From Hymenopellis radicata (taxonomy: Eukaryota; Basidiomycota; Agaricomycetes; Agaricales; Physalacriaceae), in the NCBI GenBank assembly GCA_015501595.1, contig JADNRX010000388.1, forward strand, positions 1 through 49,368: a stretch of DNA of 49,368 nucleotides, in the 5' to 3' direction. The notes under the pieces are model-generated. The model was not told the origin of the DNA, searched no databases, and was given only the letters and a program-made list of their open reading frames with translations. Position 1 is the first letter of the stretch. Each line of letters opens with the position of its first letter. This document shows positions 1-12,153 of this stretch, piece after piece. Position numbers and translations under genes: made by a program.

Positions 1-334
1 AGTCGTCCTACGAACGCCCGAACAGTCGAGGTCGGCATGATCAGCGGTCCCATTCTCGTTGTGGAAGACTTGGCTTGTCATGGCGGAAGGAAGGAAGAGC
101 GTCGGATACCTCGGCCGGACGAGCTTGGAGTTCCTTTTCTCAACTGCACCATCATGTTGACTCTGCTGTCCGCGGTACCAAGAGCAACCCGTTTTTTTCA
201 ATCACACTCAGTCATGCGCTAGCGATTGGCCTATGCGCTGTCAAAATGTCAGCGCGTCACCTCCAACGTGTTAACACGCCCCGCCATCTTCTCCTTAAAA
301 ACACATTCACGATCCACACATCCGTCATAGAAAC
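1..334. other. 5' flank without a convincing gene
   Basis: Two short overlapping plus-strand frames run through here but show no family resemblance and no splice structure. The last 60 bases before the ATG at 335 are pyrimidine- and CA-rich, as in a fungal 5' leader. I see nothing else in it. Confidence 0.5.
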
Positions 335-1495
335 ATGCTGCCTTCCTTCATTTCGCGTTACTTCCCCGGCGCCGCCAACGGGCACACCGTCGCGATCCTC
401 GGCCTCGACTACAGCGGCAAAGCGACCCTCCTATATCACTTGAAACGTCCCGGTACCGAGATTACGACTATACCCACCATCGGCTTCAACGTCGAGACCG
501 TCGCATTTGGCAAGAAGAAGTTGACGCTATGGGACGTCGGCTCGGGATGCGGGATGCGGTATCTGTATGGCATGCTGCGGTATTATACAGACCATGCAGC
601 AGGGTTGGTTTGGCTGGTGGATGGTTCGGACACGCTACGGCTCGACGAGAGCGTTGAGGAGTTTAGAAAGATATTTGTGTCGGTGGATGTCGAGAAGCCG
701 GTTCTGATGTATGGATCCCTTTTCTTTCATTGTCGCGCTGTTCTCATTCCAAGATTATAGTCTACCCTCCAAACAGGATGTGCCGAACACGATCCCGTTA
801 GACACGATACGTGCCAAATTCGCTCCTCAAAGGGCGGAATGTTTTCGTTTTCGGAGTCTCCCTCCACCGCCAGGCGGACGCCAACCTTGACGATGCTTTC
901 ACTTTGCTCATCCACGCCATGTCGCCGTCGGCTGAGATAATTCCCAGCGCTCCCTCTCGAACACGCATACTCTCAGCTCATGGCTGGCCCGTACCGAGAC
1001 GGACGTTCCAGCACTCGAGTTTCTTGAGCAATTTCAAAATATAACGCTCTCCTCGTGGGATCACTACACGCACATCCGCATCGCCTATGTGATTTTAACA
1101 ACGTTTGGGCGCCAGACAGGTACGTCAACTGTTGCCTCTTTGAATCAATGTTGACGCCATCGCTGATCATAGGGAAGAACATGATATTTGACGGAATTGA
1201 GCGCTTCATCGCGCAGAGCCCGCTTTCAAACGGACGAAAGTTTACATGTTTCGATGACCTACTTTTGGATACAAGTCGTGCATCTCGGGATACGCAATAT
1301 GCCTAACGATGCTGAGCCGAGCGATTCGGATTTTCTTCGGTTCCTGCTTTTGAACGGGCACCTCGTTGGGGGACGGTTGTGGGAGGGAATTACAGTAAGG
1401 ACGTGATGATGAGTCTGCAGGCGAAAGAGGGCGTAGTGCTCCCCGATAAGAGGGCGCTGCCAAATTTGGTGGGAAGGGATGTAATGAAGAATTAG
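335..1495 (+). pseudogene. ARF-like small GTPase with long C-terminal extension, frame-broken
   Basis: The N-terminal exon reads as an ARF/Arl-type GTPase. It has a P-loop-like GLDYSGKATLL (the usual glycine-lysine-threonine core is altered), switch I with PTIGFNVETV, and a degenerate switch II in which WDVGSGCGMR replaces the canonical WDxGGQ. An intron at 709-760 (GT...AG) joins this to PSKQDVPN, the guanine-specificity motif NKQD-type with Ser for Asn. A second intron at 1120-1172 joins later exons reading LEFLEQF...SWDHYTHIRIAYVIL and then MIFDGIERF, MTYFWIQVVH and YSKDVMMS, ending at the stop 1493-1495. This extension is not part of ordinary ARF proteins; I recall similar fusions as common uncharacterised basidiomycete proteins. 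The frame must change near 820-850, 960-985, 1242 and 1385 to follow the coding signal, so as written the gene cannot make a full protein. Either it is a decaying pseudogene or the sequence has indel errors. GTPase activity is doubtful given the altered motifs. Confidence 0.65.
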
Positions 1496-1575
1496 ATGGT
1501 ACGCGCGCGATACCTGAAGTGAACATGGACTAATATTTTGCGCTAGTTAGCCTTCGCTTCGGAAATAAACACTGT

Positions 1576-2090
1576 TCAAGATATGCCCGGCAGCAGCTGC
1601 TCCAGGAACTTATTCAGCTCGTGCAACGCGCGATCGGACGCCTCCATCTCTGATGCATTCATACCCTCGCCCCAATCTATCACACCTTCCAAATCCCAGG
1701 CCGCAGGTATGAACGAACACTCAGACGCTTTCACATCAGTGATGTCGCTGCGTCTAATTCTCACATTACCACCAGCCTTCCAGTCCTCCGCGTCGCACTC
1801 CACATGATAATACGGCCCAACATCTATGCCAGTAAGTACGTCTATTCTTCTGACATGCTGACTGTGTTGACGCAATGATATCCTGGGGGAAAAACTGGTC
1901 AAGTCGTGTCCGGAGATCCATTGTCCGAGCTACGTATGATCGGCTGGAAGCGCGATATGTGGTTAGCAAACTCGATATTGCTTCACCTCGTCTGATCCAT
2001 GATTGCCTTTCCGCTCAAGTCAAATGTGGTCGAAGCCACCGTTTCCGCACCTGGTGTAACCGAACCTTCCGAAGCGACGTAGATCCAGCT
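1576..2090 (-). pseudogene. Unrecognised minus-strand coding relic
   Basis: The 3' part (stop at 1576-1578) reads as a plausible protein end with an acidic, amphipathic tail (residues such as DWGEGMNASEMEASDRALHE). Upstream, other frames of the same strand carry protein-like stretches: FANHISRFQPIIRSSDNGSP around 1915-1975 and WIYVASEGSVTPGAETVAS around 2030-2095. They do not join through clean introns, so at least two frame changes would be needed. It converges tail-to-tail on the ARF-like gene. I do not recognise the family. It may be a decayed gene extending to about 2.75 kb, where ORF fragments persist on the same strand. Confidence 0.35.
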
Positions 2091-2096
2091 ACTTAA

Positions 2097-2867
2097 GATC
2101 AACGTGCACCAGCACTATGGGCTACGTGCGTCCGCCTTGTGTCGATCGGTGCAGACTGATGTTAATTCTAGTACGCCCTACTGACGATGCTTTATTTCCT
2201 TCTTCTATATGCTTCAGCCAAGGGATTCGAAGATACCTTAAGGTGTTGCCGACACTTTCGTTAAAAATCAGCGGAACACTGTTACCTGTACGTGTCTAGT
2301 TACATTGCGGTCCAAGCTAAAACTGATGCCCAAGGGCGATACATAGACACCTTGAACACGTTCTACACTACTGTTCCTTCGTTACTATCGAAATGGGGCG
2401 TTCACCCATGCTCGCCGAGCAGTATATCTTGGATCGTGTTGGGGAACTACGCACCGGTGGTACGGTGATAACTGGATTTTGAAGACTGGCACTGGAGAAA
2501 ATCCATCACGGTCACGCGTCCAACGTCTACCGCTCCGATTTTACGACTTCCAATGGCTACAACCGTAGACAAAAGGAATGCTTAATACTTGAAGCTTGAA
2601 GCTTGGCTCGGTATGCTGCTGCTATACTGATGACAAAGGCGAATCCTCCGATTCCCGATGCACCGGCATATATATCTCTGTTTAATGCTGGTCTGGTTAC
2701 GAAGCTGATCCATAAGGATCCATAGGCTTTGATGATGCGTGCGAGTATCACGCTCTCTTCTCATGTCATTACTTATCCGAAGGTCCTACAGATACGCGAC
2801 AAGAATCACATATATGCTTGTATAAATACGTGACTCTTGAATACGTTCATTCGTCAACCACTGCAGA
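2097..2867. other. Spacer with weak coding fragments
   Basis: Short minus-strand stretches such as NESVGNTLRYLRIPWLKHI (about 2205-2265) and GASGIGGFAFVISIAAAYR (about 2610-2665) look protein-like but do not form an exon chain. The last 60 bases are the leader of the metallo-beta-lactamase gene at 2868. No repeat or RNA gene seen. Confidence 0.4.
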
Positions 2868-4214
2868 ATGTCACCGTCTGCACCAGTCCTCCCAGTCCTT
2901 CCCCCCAGTCGTACCGGCGCGACCGTTTCCGTACGCGCCATCCAGGCTGGGTCCGCCGTCCTCCCCGCATCGGTTTTCTTCTCTCCCGTCGTCCAAGGGT
3001 ATGAGACAGAGGATATGCCCGTGCTTGCGTATTTGATAGAGCACGGTGAGTATAGTCTACGCCCCAAGAAGCAGTTCGGCTGAATCTCCTTCAGATGTCA
3101 ACGGTAAAAGAGAGAGGGTGATGTTTGACCTTGGCTTGCGCTCCGACATCGCCCAGCTGCCGCCAGCGTTCCAGGCCGAGTTGAAAGCAATGGAGCCGAT
3201 GGGCGCTAAGATGACGTCGGAAAAGGATGTCGCTACGCAGCTGAGGGAAGGCGGGATAGAGCTGGAGAGTGTCAATGCGGTAGTCTGGAGGTACCTTTTT
3301 TGCTTTGAACTCAGGCTTTTCTTTCTTGAGTTAATGTGACTGTTCTGTATACAGTCATTATCACATCGACCACACAGGCGATATGTCGACGTTCCCATCC
3401 ACCACGGAACTTGTCATTCACGAAGATACTGACGTGCGGACCTACCCGTCCAAGGAAGACTCGACTTTGCTTGATAGTGATTTTGCGTACGACTTCGGTC
3501 GTTATCCCTGTTTTGCTCTCTCTTATGTACGACTTCATTGCTCCAGAAACCATCCTCTCAGAAAGCTTTCTTTCACGGCATCATCAACTAAGGGCTTCAA
3601 AATCGGCGACTTGGATGCTTTGGACTACTTTGGAGACGGAAGTTTTTATATTCTGGATACGCCTGGGGTACGATGCTGCTTAACCTTCTTTTTGAATAAA
3701 ACTAACCGAAGTATAGCACTGCCTGGGGCATGTATCGGCCCTCGCGCGCGTCACCCCAGCTAGCTTTACCTTCCTGGGAGGTGATTGCTGCCACCACGTT
3801 GGCGACCTCCGGCCTTCTGTCTATCATCACCTCTTCTCGCCGTGTCCTCCAGATATAGTGGAACAGGCACGGAGGACAGTGGACGGAGCGCAATTCCCTC
3901 CCTCCAATGCGGCTGGGTTTGATTTGCTGAATCGCACTACGCCGATGCTTCAACTCGGTAAGCCGATGTACACAGATTATGCGAAGGCGAAGGAGACGCT
4001 GGAAAAGATTGCCGTGTTGGATGCTCATCCCGACGTCTTGACTTTGCTTGCGCATGATGCTAGTCTCATCGGAGAACATGGGATAGATCTCTTTCCTGCA
4101 AGTGTTGACGATTGGCAGGCAAAGGGATTGAAGGAGATGTTGATGTGGGGGTTCATGAAGGAGGGGCAAAAAGGCTGGCGATTTGGACCCAAGTTGCATC
4201 TGGAGGCTAAATAA
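2868..4214 (+). CDS. Metallo-beta-lactamase-fold hydrolase, intact, five exons
   Basis: Splicing 2868-3045, 3095-3290, 3355-3486, 3547-3667 and 3717-4214 gives an uninterrupted protein of about 374 residues; all four introns are short and GT...AG. The zinc-binding signature HxHxDH is present as HYHIDHTGD at residues 126-134, split by intron 2 just upstream. DTPGHCLGH (about 207-214) supplies the next metal-site histidine, and the aspartate of LGGDCCHHVGD (about 229-239) is the bridging ligand position of the fold. This arrangement matches fungal cytosolic metallo-hydrolases related to lactonases such as AHL lactonase; the substrate cannot be read from sequence. No signal peptide is seen. The start ATG at 2868 is the first in frame, and exon 1 is Pro/Ser-rich. 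Unlike its upstream neighbour the gene shows no frame break, so it is probably functional. Confidence 0.85.
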
Positions 4215-4739
4215 ACCTGTAATCGAAGTAGTAACCGCAAATCCGAAGTACTTTCAATCCCGGGCGAGGCTACATTCCAGGGCATTTGACACGCCGCCGA
4301 TAGCGAATCACAACGTTGACAGCGGTCGGCAATCTAGAACGCACGTGTAGGGCGAGAAGGACGCCACTATCTAGCGGAACGTCAAGCACACGTAGGGCAG
4401 GGTTCAAATGAAATGACTAGACTGACGCGATTGGACACGGTTGCAACCTGGCAAGCGTAGGATGGTATGGCGTGTGGCGTGACACTGTGAGCTCTGTATG
4501 TCTCTAGTCCACTCTCGGTGCGATGAGAAGGGCGAAAGTGGGACGAGCTGTCGCGGTAATTACTGACATTGACTTTGCTCCGCTGCGTTATCCCTTTCCA
4601 CAATGTCAAAGTCGACGCCGTAATAATGCCGAACGTTTGTCCAGGAACACCATTTCCCCATTTATCTTCATCCTTTCCTTCCTACCCTTGAGTTACATAA
4701 TTGACAGCTCTGCCTCATACTCTCTTGACAGCGCCGAAC
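4215..4739. promoter_or_regulatory. Intergenic region and leader of the F-box gene
   Basis: No supportable gene. The final 120 bases before the ATG at 4740 are C/T-rich with CTCTTGACAGC just upstream, typical of a fungal 5' UTR. A clear TATA box is not evident. Confidence 0.4.
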
Positions 4740-6517
4740 ATGGCATTCTTATTGTTGACGTCCACCACCACCACGACCTCCGTCTCCCCCAAAATCACGA
4801 TGACTGGAAAGCGTCCACTATCGCTCCCATTCGACATCTGGATTCAAATCGCGCACGACATCCCACCGCTCGACCTCGAAGACCTGTTGAGCGTGAACAG
4901 CGCGTTTTTTCATCTTGCGATGGAGCAGAGATACAGGCAGATTAGTTTTGCGTATCTCGGTCGAAAGATGATGAGGTTACTGTGGCGCTTGAAGTGAGTA
5001 GTTGTTTCTAGCTTTTTCTGTTTTGTGGGGGGGTCATTTTGTGCGCCGCAACGACTCCTGCTCCTTATCGCTTATCAGCCCACGAGACTCACATCCTGTT
5101 GATTTCTCTCCTGATCACCGCGTCCTCCTTTTGATATTTGTATTATCATTCCCATAGCGTGATCTCTGTGGCCTTTTTCTTGAAACCCGCTGACCGACTT
5201 ATTTTAGAGACCCCTACGTCGCCAAGCGCGTTCGCATCCTCCATATGCACCCACACTTCATTAAAGAACTCATGGAGGCGGACTCATTCCCTAACGCATC
5301 AGACTCACTTTTTTCATTATTTGCCAAGGTATGTAAACTACTTTGGCACAAGTCCACATGTCAACCCTTTTCAGCACAAGAAACTTCTGACTTTCCGTCC
5401 CACAAAGTCTCACCCCAGAAAGCGCGTCTACACGCTGGACCAAGTGGTTTTGACGTTGATAAATGTGTTGAGCGGCTTGCCGAATCTTTGCGAGTACCAC
5501 ATCGCGTGGGTCTCGCCTTCCCTTCCATCCCTCCCCGCGTTCCTCACTACACCATTCCTCTACTCTCCTATAACCCGCCTTTCACTGGAAATGACGTTGG
5601 AGAACCTCGAGACGCTTCACCCTGTGCCGTGTCTTGGTAAATTGAAGGAGCTAGATCTCTTTCTGCGGCCAGGACATATGCTGGATGGAACGGGCTATGA
5701 TATGATCCTCGCACACACCCTCGCGCCGTTCGTCGCGACAATCGCCAACTTGGACTCGCTTTCGTTGAGACTGTTCAAGCCTCTCGATATCTCACCACTA
5801 TTCTCTTCCCTCCCCGTTCTCCCGAAACTGCACACGCTTTCTATCACGATACCTCTCACGGCCCCACACCTTGGCGATCCCGACGCGTTTGCTGATTTTC
5901 TCAACGCGCATACCCACACCCTCAGGCACCTCTCGCTGCGTGCGAGCAATCTCTCCTTTGGGGTGATAGACGCGCGCTTGGCCAATTGGATGCAGACAGC
6001 GTTCTATGCTGTTCGCGTCGAGTCGCTCAAGGTGTTGGAAATGGGGGTAGGCCTGATACCCACTGAGAGTGTCCGGCTAGTCGTTGGGCGGTTTTTACAT
6101 GCAGAGCGACTTGTCCTCACGGGTCGTCTGCTCACGCTGGCGGAGGTTGTGGAGGTCCTGGATACTGTCGGACCAGGCCTGAAGAGACTGCGCATCGGTC
6201 CGGTGGTGCTTTCTCCGCAGATGGTTGATGTTTTCGCTGTGTGTATACCAGAGCTGGAAAGGCTGGAGTTGGTGGTTACCCATGTGGTGCCGTGGGACGA
6301 GGATGGCGTTATTCCGCGCTACGAGGCAGAGTCCGAATATGCGCAGGACGAGTCGCAAGTGACCAGGTTTTTTGAGGAGATGAGACGCAGACAGTATGAC
6401 GACTGGGCGCTCAGGACACTGGAATTTGTAAATGGACGTGGACGGTGTTCGTTTGAGAAGGAGTTGAGGGAACTGTGGCATGGGTGTGTTCCGCGGTTGA
6501 GACAGATTATTATTTGA
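4740..6517 (+). CDS. F-box protein with leucine-rich C-terminal region, intact
   Basis: Exons 4740-4993, 5208-5328 and 5375-6517 splice in frame to about 505 residues. A second in-frame ATG at 4800 would give 485 and places the F-box nearer the N-terminus. The F-box-like segment is PLSLPFDIWIQIAHDIPPLD followed by DLLSVNSAFFHLAMEQRYRQ (about residues 26-67), the pattern through which such proteins bind Skp1 in SCF ubiquitin ligases. The long third exon has irregular leucine-rich motifs (LDSLSLRLF, LRHLSLRASNL, LKVLEMGVGL, LKRLRIGPVVL, LERLELVVTHV) expected to form a substrate-binding surface. This layout matches the expanded F-box families of Agaricomycetes. Target and pathway are unknown. 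Intron 1 is unusually long for this window (214 bp) and contains a G7 run. Confidence 0.82.
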
Positions 6518-7425
6518 GGGCGTTCATACCTTCTGCATGTTTAGACCTTTTACTTGTTGTATCATAGTGATGTTGTACGCAGGGTTAACGTTGTCATGTC
6601 GCGCTAAGTAGTATATCCATTGTTGGTGTCTCGGATCTAGCGCATGACAATTCGTTAAGGCACACGGACAATCGCAAGAGGTAAATTTAAGAGAGGCGAG
6701 GTGGTCTAATAAGAATAGATATATTGAGGTGATTATGTTGCACAAGTATGTGGCGCGAGACAGGGATAACACGAAAGGCGGGGAAGTGTACTATAAACGG
6801 AACTTGCTTGCGGCTTTATACGTAGGCTGACTGCGGGAGACTAGGGAAGTGGCGACTACGTTTCAATTGGGTGTCTACTAGTCGACGAAAACCTACGCTA
6901 GTAATCCGAAGATCCTTCAATGAGGAAAATGGCCGAAGAGGAGCAAGGAGCGGGAAATCATGCACAGTCACTGCGACGATATTCCAAGATGCGGGCAATG
7001 AGAAGTATGGGAGATGATCTCCATTGGTGGTATAGAAGCGAATTTCCGTGCCTGTGACGCTTGTGAGCGGTGAGAGGATATGTTTGTGCCTGCCCATCAG
7101 GGCGAACCCAAAATCTTTCAAACTACGCCTGAGAAATCAGCGGATTTAACAAGAGTGCAGACGGAGGGAGCTAGAGTGTCCGAAAGAGGCCGGAAATCTT
7201 GGAGTCAAATCGTTCTCCCCGTATCCAGATTCGTCGTTCCAGCCGCAAATAGTGCCACAGATAAGTGCGAAGCCAACGATGTTCTCGGCGCGGATGGTAG
7301 ACTAGGTGGCCTCACTCAACCCGCGTACTTGGATAAGAAGATTGAACACAAAACTACATTCAGACATTGGTTAGTTCTAACTGAAAGTGGTATACATTAT
7401 TGAGATCCGGTCCGCTGTGAAATCT
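6518..7425. other. Intergenic region with one possible minus-strand remnant
   Basis: A minus-strand frame at 6816-7121 (101 codons) contains LLAPLRPFSSLKDLRITSVG, resembling the leucine-rich tail of F-box proteins, but it has no F-box and no exon partners. It could be a remnant of a neighbouring F-box paralogue. Otherwise nothing is seen. Confidence 0.35.
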
Positions 7426-8360
7426 CTAGAAAGCCTTGGATACAACACCATAGAACTGTTTGCCTTGGATGGTAGCCATCTCAAGCTCAAGCTTGCTCGG
7501 CTGGCGGCTGCCATCAGGGCCCGCGAGGGATCCAGCACCCCAAGCAGAACCTGAGAAAAGACGATGAGATGTGAACACAAGCAGGAACGCTTTAGATAAA
7601 CATACCGCCGTGAGCCTCCTCGAGGGAGGTGGCCAGCGCAAAGGTTTGCGAGTATCCAAGAGGGACATAGACTATGCCGTGGTGGCTAAAAGTAGACATG
7701 GAAGCCAAAGCCGTGCTCTCTTGTCCGCCTCCCAAACTAGCGGTGGAGACGAACAGACCGGCGTATTTGCCTGCGAGCGCGCCCTTGCCCCAGAGACCAC
7801 CGGTAGTGTCCCAGAAGGCCTGAAATCAGACGATGAGGAGAACATCACGCGACAATGGCGGAGTAGCGCACCTTCCACTGGCCTGGGAAGTTTCCGAAAC
7901 GCGTGGGTATACCAATGAGGAAGGCATCATAGGTAGCGAGCGTGTCGGCATCGATGATCGGATAGTCGGGTTTGGGAGGCGCGTGCATTGCGGCGAGAAC
8001 GCTCTCCGGAAGAGTCTCGGGGATCCTAAGAAGAGCCGATAAATACGCGCACCGTCACAAGCGTCGCGGGACGTACTGGAAGATCTTGGCATCGCCGCCA
8101 GCTGCCTTGATGCCTGCGAGCTCAGCCTCGGCCACTGCGAAAGAGAGATCAGACGGCGGCTGTAGACGGAGGCGATAAAACATACTCTTTGCGATGTGGC
8201 CGTACATCGAGTAGATGACGACAGCGATCTTGGGGGCCATTTTGCTAGATGTAGATGGGGAGGCGGTGGGAGTGGTGGTTGATGATGATTTGGATTTCGG
8301 GGCTGCTTTTATCTCAGGATCCTCGAAATTTGCTTTTTGACGTTTGGATGGGAAGCACAT
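7426..8360 (-). CDS. WrbA/Pst2-type flavodoxin-like NAD(P)H:quinone oxidoreductase
   Basis: On the minus strand the exons 8360-8186, 8134-8077, 8025-7872, 7819-7606 and 7550-7426 join without a frame break into about 241 residues. The flavodoxin core starts near residue 41 with [16 protein letters not shown], the FMN phosphate loop. It continues through [18 protein letters not shown], the [14 protein letters not shown] flavin-binding loop, [11 protein letters not shown] and the terminal [10 protein letters not shown]. These are hallmarks of the WrbA family (yeast Pst2, Rfs1 and Ycp4), which reduces quinones by two electrons and limits redox cycling; some members sit on eisosomes. The first 40 residues (MCFPSKRQK, then Ser/Thr/Pro-rich) look like the N-terminal extension I recall in basidiomycete orthologues, so I chose the 8360 start over the internal Met41. 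The gene appears functional. Confidence 0.92.
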
Positions 8361-9520
8361 CGGAAATGGTGATGGTTGTCATACCTCAGCGTGATTATAT
8401 ACGCAAGGTAGGTGGATTTAGTCATTTCTTTCGTATCGAAGGCTGTCAGCACGGTGGGTCGTGGGTGCAAGCGTCCAAAACGAGAAAGGTCCCGCTGGAA
8501 ATAGCATGATATATCAGGCAATTGCTGATTAAGCTGACAGTTGTTGCTTACGACGAGTGGGTCCCTGTGGATATCTGACCTATATCGAGCGCTTCTTTCC
8601 CATGGTGATCCAGATAGTGGCGACAAAGGCGACGATACATCGCGAGTGCTTGAACCCACAAAGGGGGCTCGCCTCAACTTTTTTCAGGCAGGTGGATTTG
8701 TTCAGTGATTTGGCTGGATAATGATCGATCGTTTGCTTTGAAATCGCTGGCGTCACATTTTGTACGACATGCATCACTAAGCTTACATTGTGGCGCATTA
8801 ATTGCGACATTGACTATGCTGTGCGATCCGAACAAGCAGCTCGAATATTCTCAACGGCTTCCATTTCTAACTTTAAGGCTAGCCAGAGAATAAAATTTGA
8901 ATCATTTATCTGAAAAGTACAGTATCGACAACGTGCACGTTCCAAAAACACCTACTTAGCAGGAGTCATCAACAGATACTAACGTCAACCATCCTATATG
9001 GTCATGTCAGCGGAAAGGGTCGGCGGGCTCAAGTGGGCTCGATAAGCACGCTTATAAACTGTCCTTTACCCGTGAATTAACCGTCGGTGCATGTAACTTT
9101 AGGGCTCGCATCGAAGTATGACATTGATTAGAACCAACGACCATCAACGAATGTAACCCACCGATAAACACATCGTAAACATGGCCAATCACGACCAAGG
9201 GCTCCCATCGCAGTTCCCGCCGTCATGATTGAGCCTTATAGAACGAGGAACTAGAAAGCCAAACCTTAGCAAACGACGACTACCACGAGGGCAGTAGTGA
9301 TCATGGTAGCGATTGAGGTTAGAAGTCGAAGCTGCTGTAGTACACACGCGGTGATAACAGCACGGTCGAAACTCTGAAGTGGCGGCGTAGGATTTGTTCA
9401 GTGCGAGTTAGCTGAAACGTGGGCGCAAGGACAATCGAGCGCTTAGAGAAGATCCTTCACTAAGCAGCATCAGACCGGCTGCGAAATGTCCAAGGGCACC
9501 TGGACGCGAGAAACAGCACA
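8361..9520. other. Gene-poor spacer
   Basis: No ORF with recognisable features. The sequence is moderately AT-rich and holds only short frames on both strands. The first 150 bases form the divergent promoter side of the flavodoxin gene; I cannot point to a specific regulatory site. Confidence 0.4.
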
Positions 9521-9957
9521 AGCATAATGCAGTGAAGTTGAAGACTCTGACGGACAGTTGTGACGGGTGTAGATTCGTCTCTTTGGCACAAGACTGGAGT
9601 AGACGATTTGACGTATCGTTCAAACTGACGACAGGGCTAGAACATGAACATGAGCTGGTGAAACAGTGGTAGACTTGAATACGCGCCTCTCGGAGTACTT
9701 TCATACCCCAAATGGTTATGTTAGGTACTGCAGTATGCGAGACGAACGGAACTGATATGGCGGTGAGGGCGATCCTCAGGCCCTGTAACAGTAGTATATT
9801 ACTACTCGGTCTAGAAGTTTATTAGCTATAGGCGGAAGGAAGGAAGGAAGGAATGCACGGCTCGGTCCTTCAGGAACGCCGGCTAGTAGAAAGCATCCGG
9901 CGCACGCTGCAACAAGAGAACGTCTGTACTTCCCTCCAACGCGCGCACTGCATCACG
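9521..9957. repeat. Dispersed repeat R1, copy 1
   Basis: This segment reappears in direct orientation at 14053-14632 with scattered substitutions and indels. Shared blocks include the stretch around CTGACGGACAGTTGTGACGG, the block around GAACATGAGCTGGTGAAACA, CCTCTCGGAGTACTTTCATA, and CACGCTGCAACAAGAGAACG near the end. A (GGAA)n run at 9835-9855 is expanded relative to copy 2. No transposase or reverse transcriptase is encoded, and no terminal inverted repeat is visible at either end. It may be a relic of a larger mobile element. Confidence 0.75.
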
Positions 9958-12057
9958 TAGTTGGCTCTAGCCCGCCTAGCGAAACAATTACGCTAGTCAC
10001 ATCGTCATTCGAGAAAGACTTCACTCCTGACCGAGGTGTAGGAAGAGCGAGTAGAGATGTTGGTAGCTTTAGTAGACATGATTGTAATAGTTCAGTGTAG
10101 GAGGATTTTGCGTCAGTGAGACTGTCTCTCCTTGATCAACCGGGAGGCAAATGCGGATTCTGGCGAAAAGGAATCTTTGGGCCACTGGAAAGCGTCCGGT
10201 AATGCAATTCAGCATATGTGCCATGGCACGACCGAGGTATACACACGATACGGCCAGCATGCTGAGGATAATACTCAGTGTATAATAATCGAGGAAAGAA
10301 AACTTGGACCCACCAATATCGATCACCGGCGATCGCAGCTCCGTGGAGGCTTTCTCGTTAACTCCGGTGCAGTGCAGGCTTAGACACCGAGCCTTCCAAA
10401 TACCTGAGCTTCGTTCTGTTTCAACGCCACACAAGTCTAACCTCAACGTCAGCATAACAACAGAAGTTCAACGTACGGAGTGACGTATCTTGAGAAGCGA
10501 CGTATCGTCATAATTTAAAGCGGTGCAGGGCACCTTCCCGGTAACTTGGTTAGAGGGAAAATACATCCGTACAGTCCGGAGCCCAATCAGCTATGCTTGT
10601 TAAAGTAACCACCAACGCGCCTGCTAGACGAAGGCGTGATACATTTATGAGCCGGTAGCCTGAATACGAATAAGCAACAAAGCCAGCTATATTTGAAAAC
10701 ATTTGCGCACTTGAGTGCTGCCAGACCGTAAGGCATTCCGCCATATAAACTTTTCAGTGGTATGGATGACATGCACACTGCGCGCGAGACTGGACAGCCA
10801 GGCATAGTCGGAGCCTGGCGTACTGCCAGAAGGCAAAGTTGATAACAATTGAGCGATGTAGCTGGGTTCCGGTTAGAAGTCGTCGCGATACTGTGCAGGC
10901 ACTGGTCCTCGGTCGCGATCTCCTGGGGAGGGAAGCCGCCATTGGACGCGATGATCCAGAACTGTGCCATTGGCAGTTGCGTAGGACAGAATACGCGTGC
11001 GTGGTAGGCAGAGGGGACGTCTGCAGCTTCATTGAGATCACTCCACAAGCTGTCGTCTGCAGGACGCGTTAACATGGCATAGCCTAGTGGCGGAAAATGT
11101 AGACCTTGCATATGAAGTGCTCTTAAACACTCATCTGGAATTCGCGACCTCGATAGTGGACGCGGCCGGGTCGATGGTGAACAATAAGTACATTGAAGAG
11201 ACCGATTTCGGGGGTGGGGGAGTGCATTCAGCCAGGGGCATGTTGGACATCCCGGTCTGTAATACCATGTAAGCGGAAAAATAAGCCTTGGAGGTGGGTA
11301 ACTCACCAGACAAGGGCAGTAGACTTGCAATGCAGAAGCGGACGCCAGGCTGATGCCGCGTTTACTCGAACGGTTGATTAAACGCCAGACTGGCCATCGA
11401 GCACAGTCTAAAAGAATATCCGTCGAGACGGCATGCCTTTGGACATCTAGAATAATCTAGTCAAGTGGTCATGACGGTAGGAAGATATAATAAAAGCAAT
11501 AGAAATGCCTGCCGGTCTTTCCGTCCCGCGGACCGCGTTAATGCATCAACTCGTCTTTCAACTTGAACTTCAACGTTCAACGGTAAAGCGTCTCTCAGTA
11601 GGCACTCCACGGTGATCTCTGGTCGCATTCCAAGTTCCCGCCAGCTTCCTTCCGTCGCTCTCCGAATGGACTCTCGACTTCTGGCAGCAGATGTACTTAC
11701 GAGGAAGCTATACACAATATGGGATCTCCGGCGATGCGCCCAGCGCCTCTGAATCTTCTTCGGAAGAGCTCACAATCCATACTCAGACGACGTAACCAAT
11801 GCTTCTAAGACTATTTGTCTCTGGAATGGAAATGTCTTCTTTTCCTAGTTCGCCGCCGACTACCACGCGAGATCCACTTCGGTCAATCTCTTACCGGGAA
11901 CATAGGATGTAGTCTTACCCGTGCAGTGTCCGTTTACAATTGAGACGCACGGGATTCATGTCTTGTCTATCACCTCTTCTGAACCTCAACGATCGAAGTC
12001 GAACACATCTCCTCCTATGACGAATAGACCAATACTCTTCCTCCTATGATGCTTTTG
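9958..12057. other. Gene-poor spacer with weak ORFs
   Basis: A long minus-strand open frame at 10587-11330 (247 codons) is rich in Pro, Cys, Ser and Leu, has no motif I recognise and no exon structure. An 84-codon minus frame at 11461-11715 and a 128-codon minus frame at 10069-10455 are equally anonymous. I would not call any of them a gene without transcript data. Confidence 0.35.
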
Positions 12058-12065
12058 TATATAAG
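12058..12065 (+). promoter_or_regulatory. TATA box of the gene at 12154
   Basis: TATATAAG lies 89 bases upstream of the ATG at 12154. It is followed by a CA/C-rich leader (CATATCCACACATATCCACA...), a layout typical of well-expressed fungal genes. Confidence 0.6.
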
Positions 12066-12153
12066 CCTAGTCGCTCAACTACGCTAAATTCATATCCACA
12101 CATATCCACAACCTTCAACACTGATCACCCCCACTTTTACTCACTCATCCACA

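Noticed and set aside
3702..4199. 165-codon minus-strand ORF
   Set aside because: Antisense to the last exon of the metallo-beta-lactamase gene, whose plus frame carries clear family motifs.
10587..11330. 247-codon minus-strand ORF as a real gene
   Set aside because: Cys/Pro/Ser-rich with no motif, no promoter or exon signals; kept only as a note in the spacer entry.
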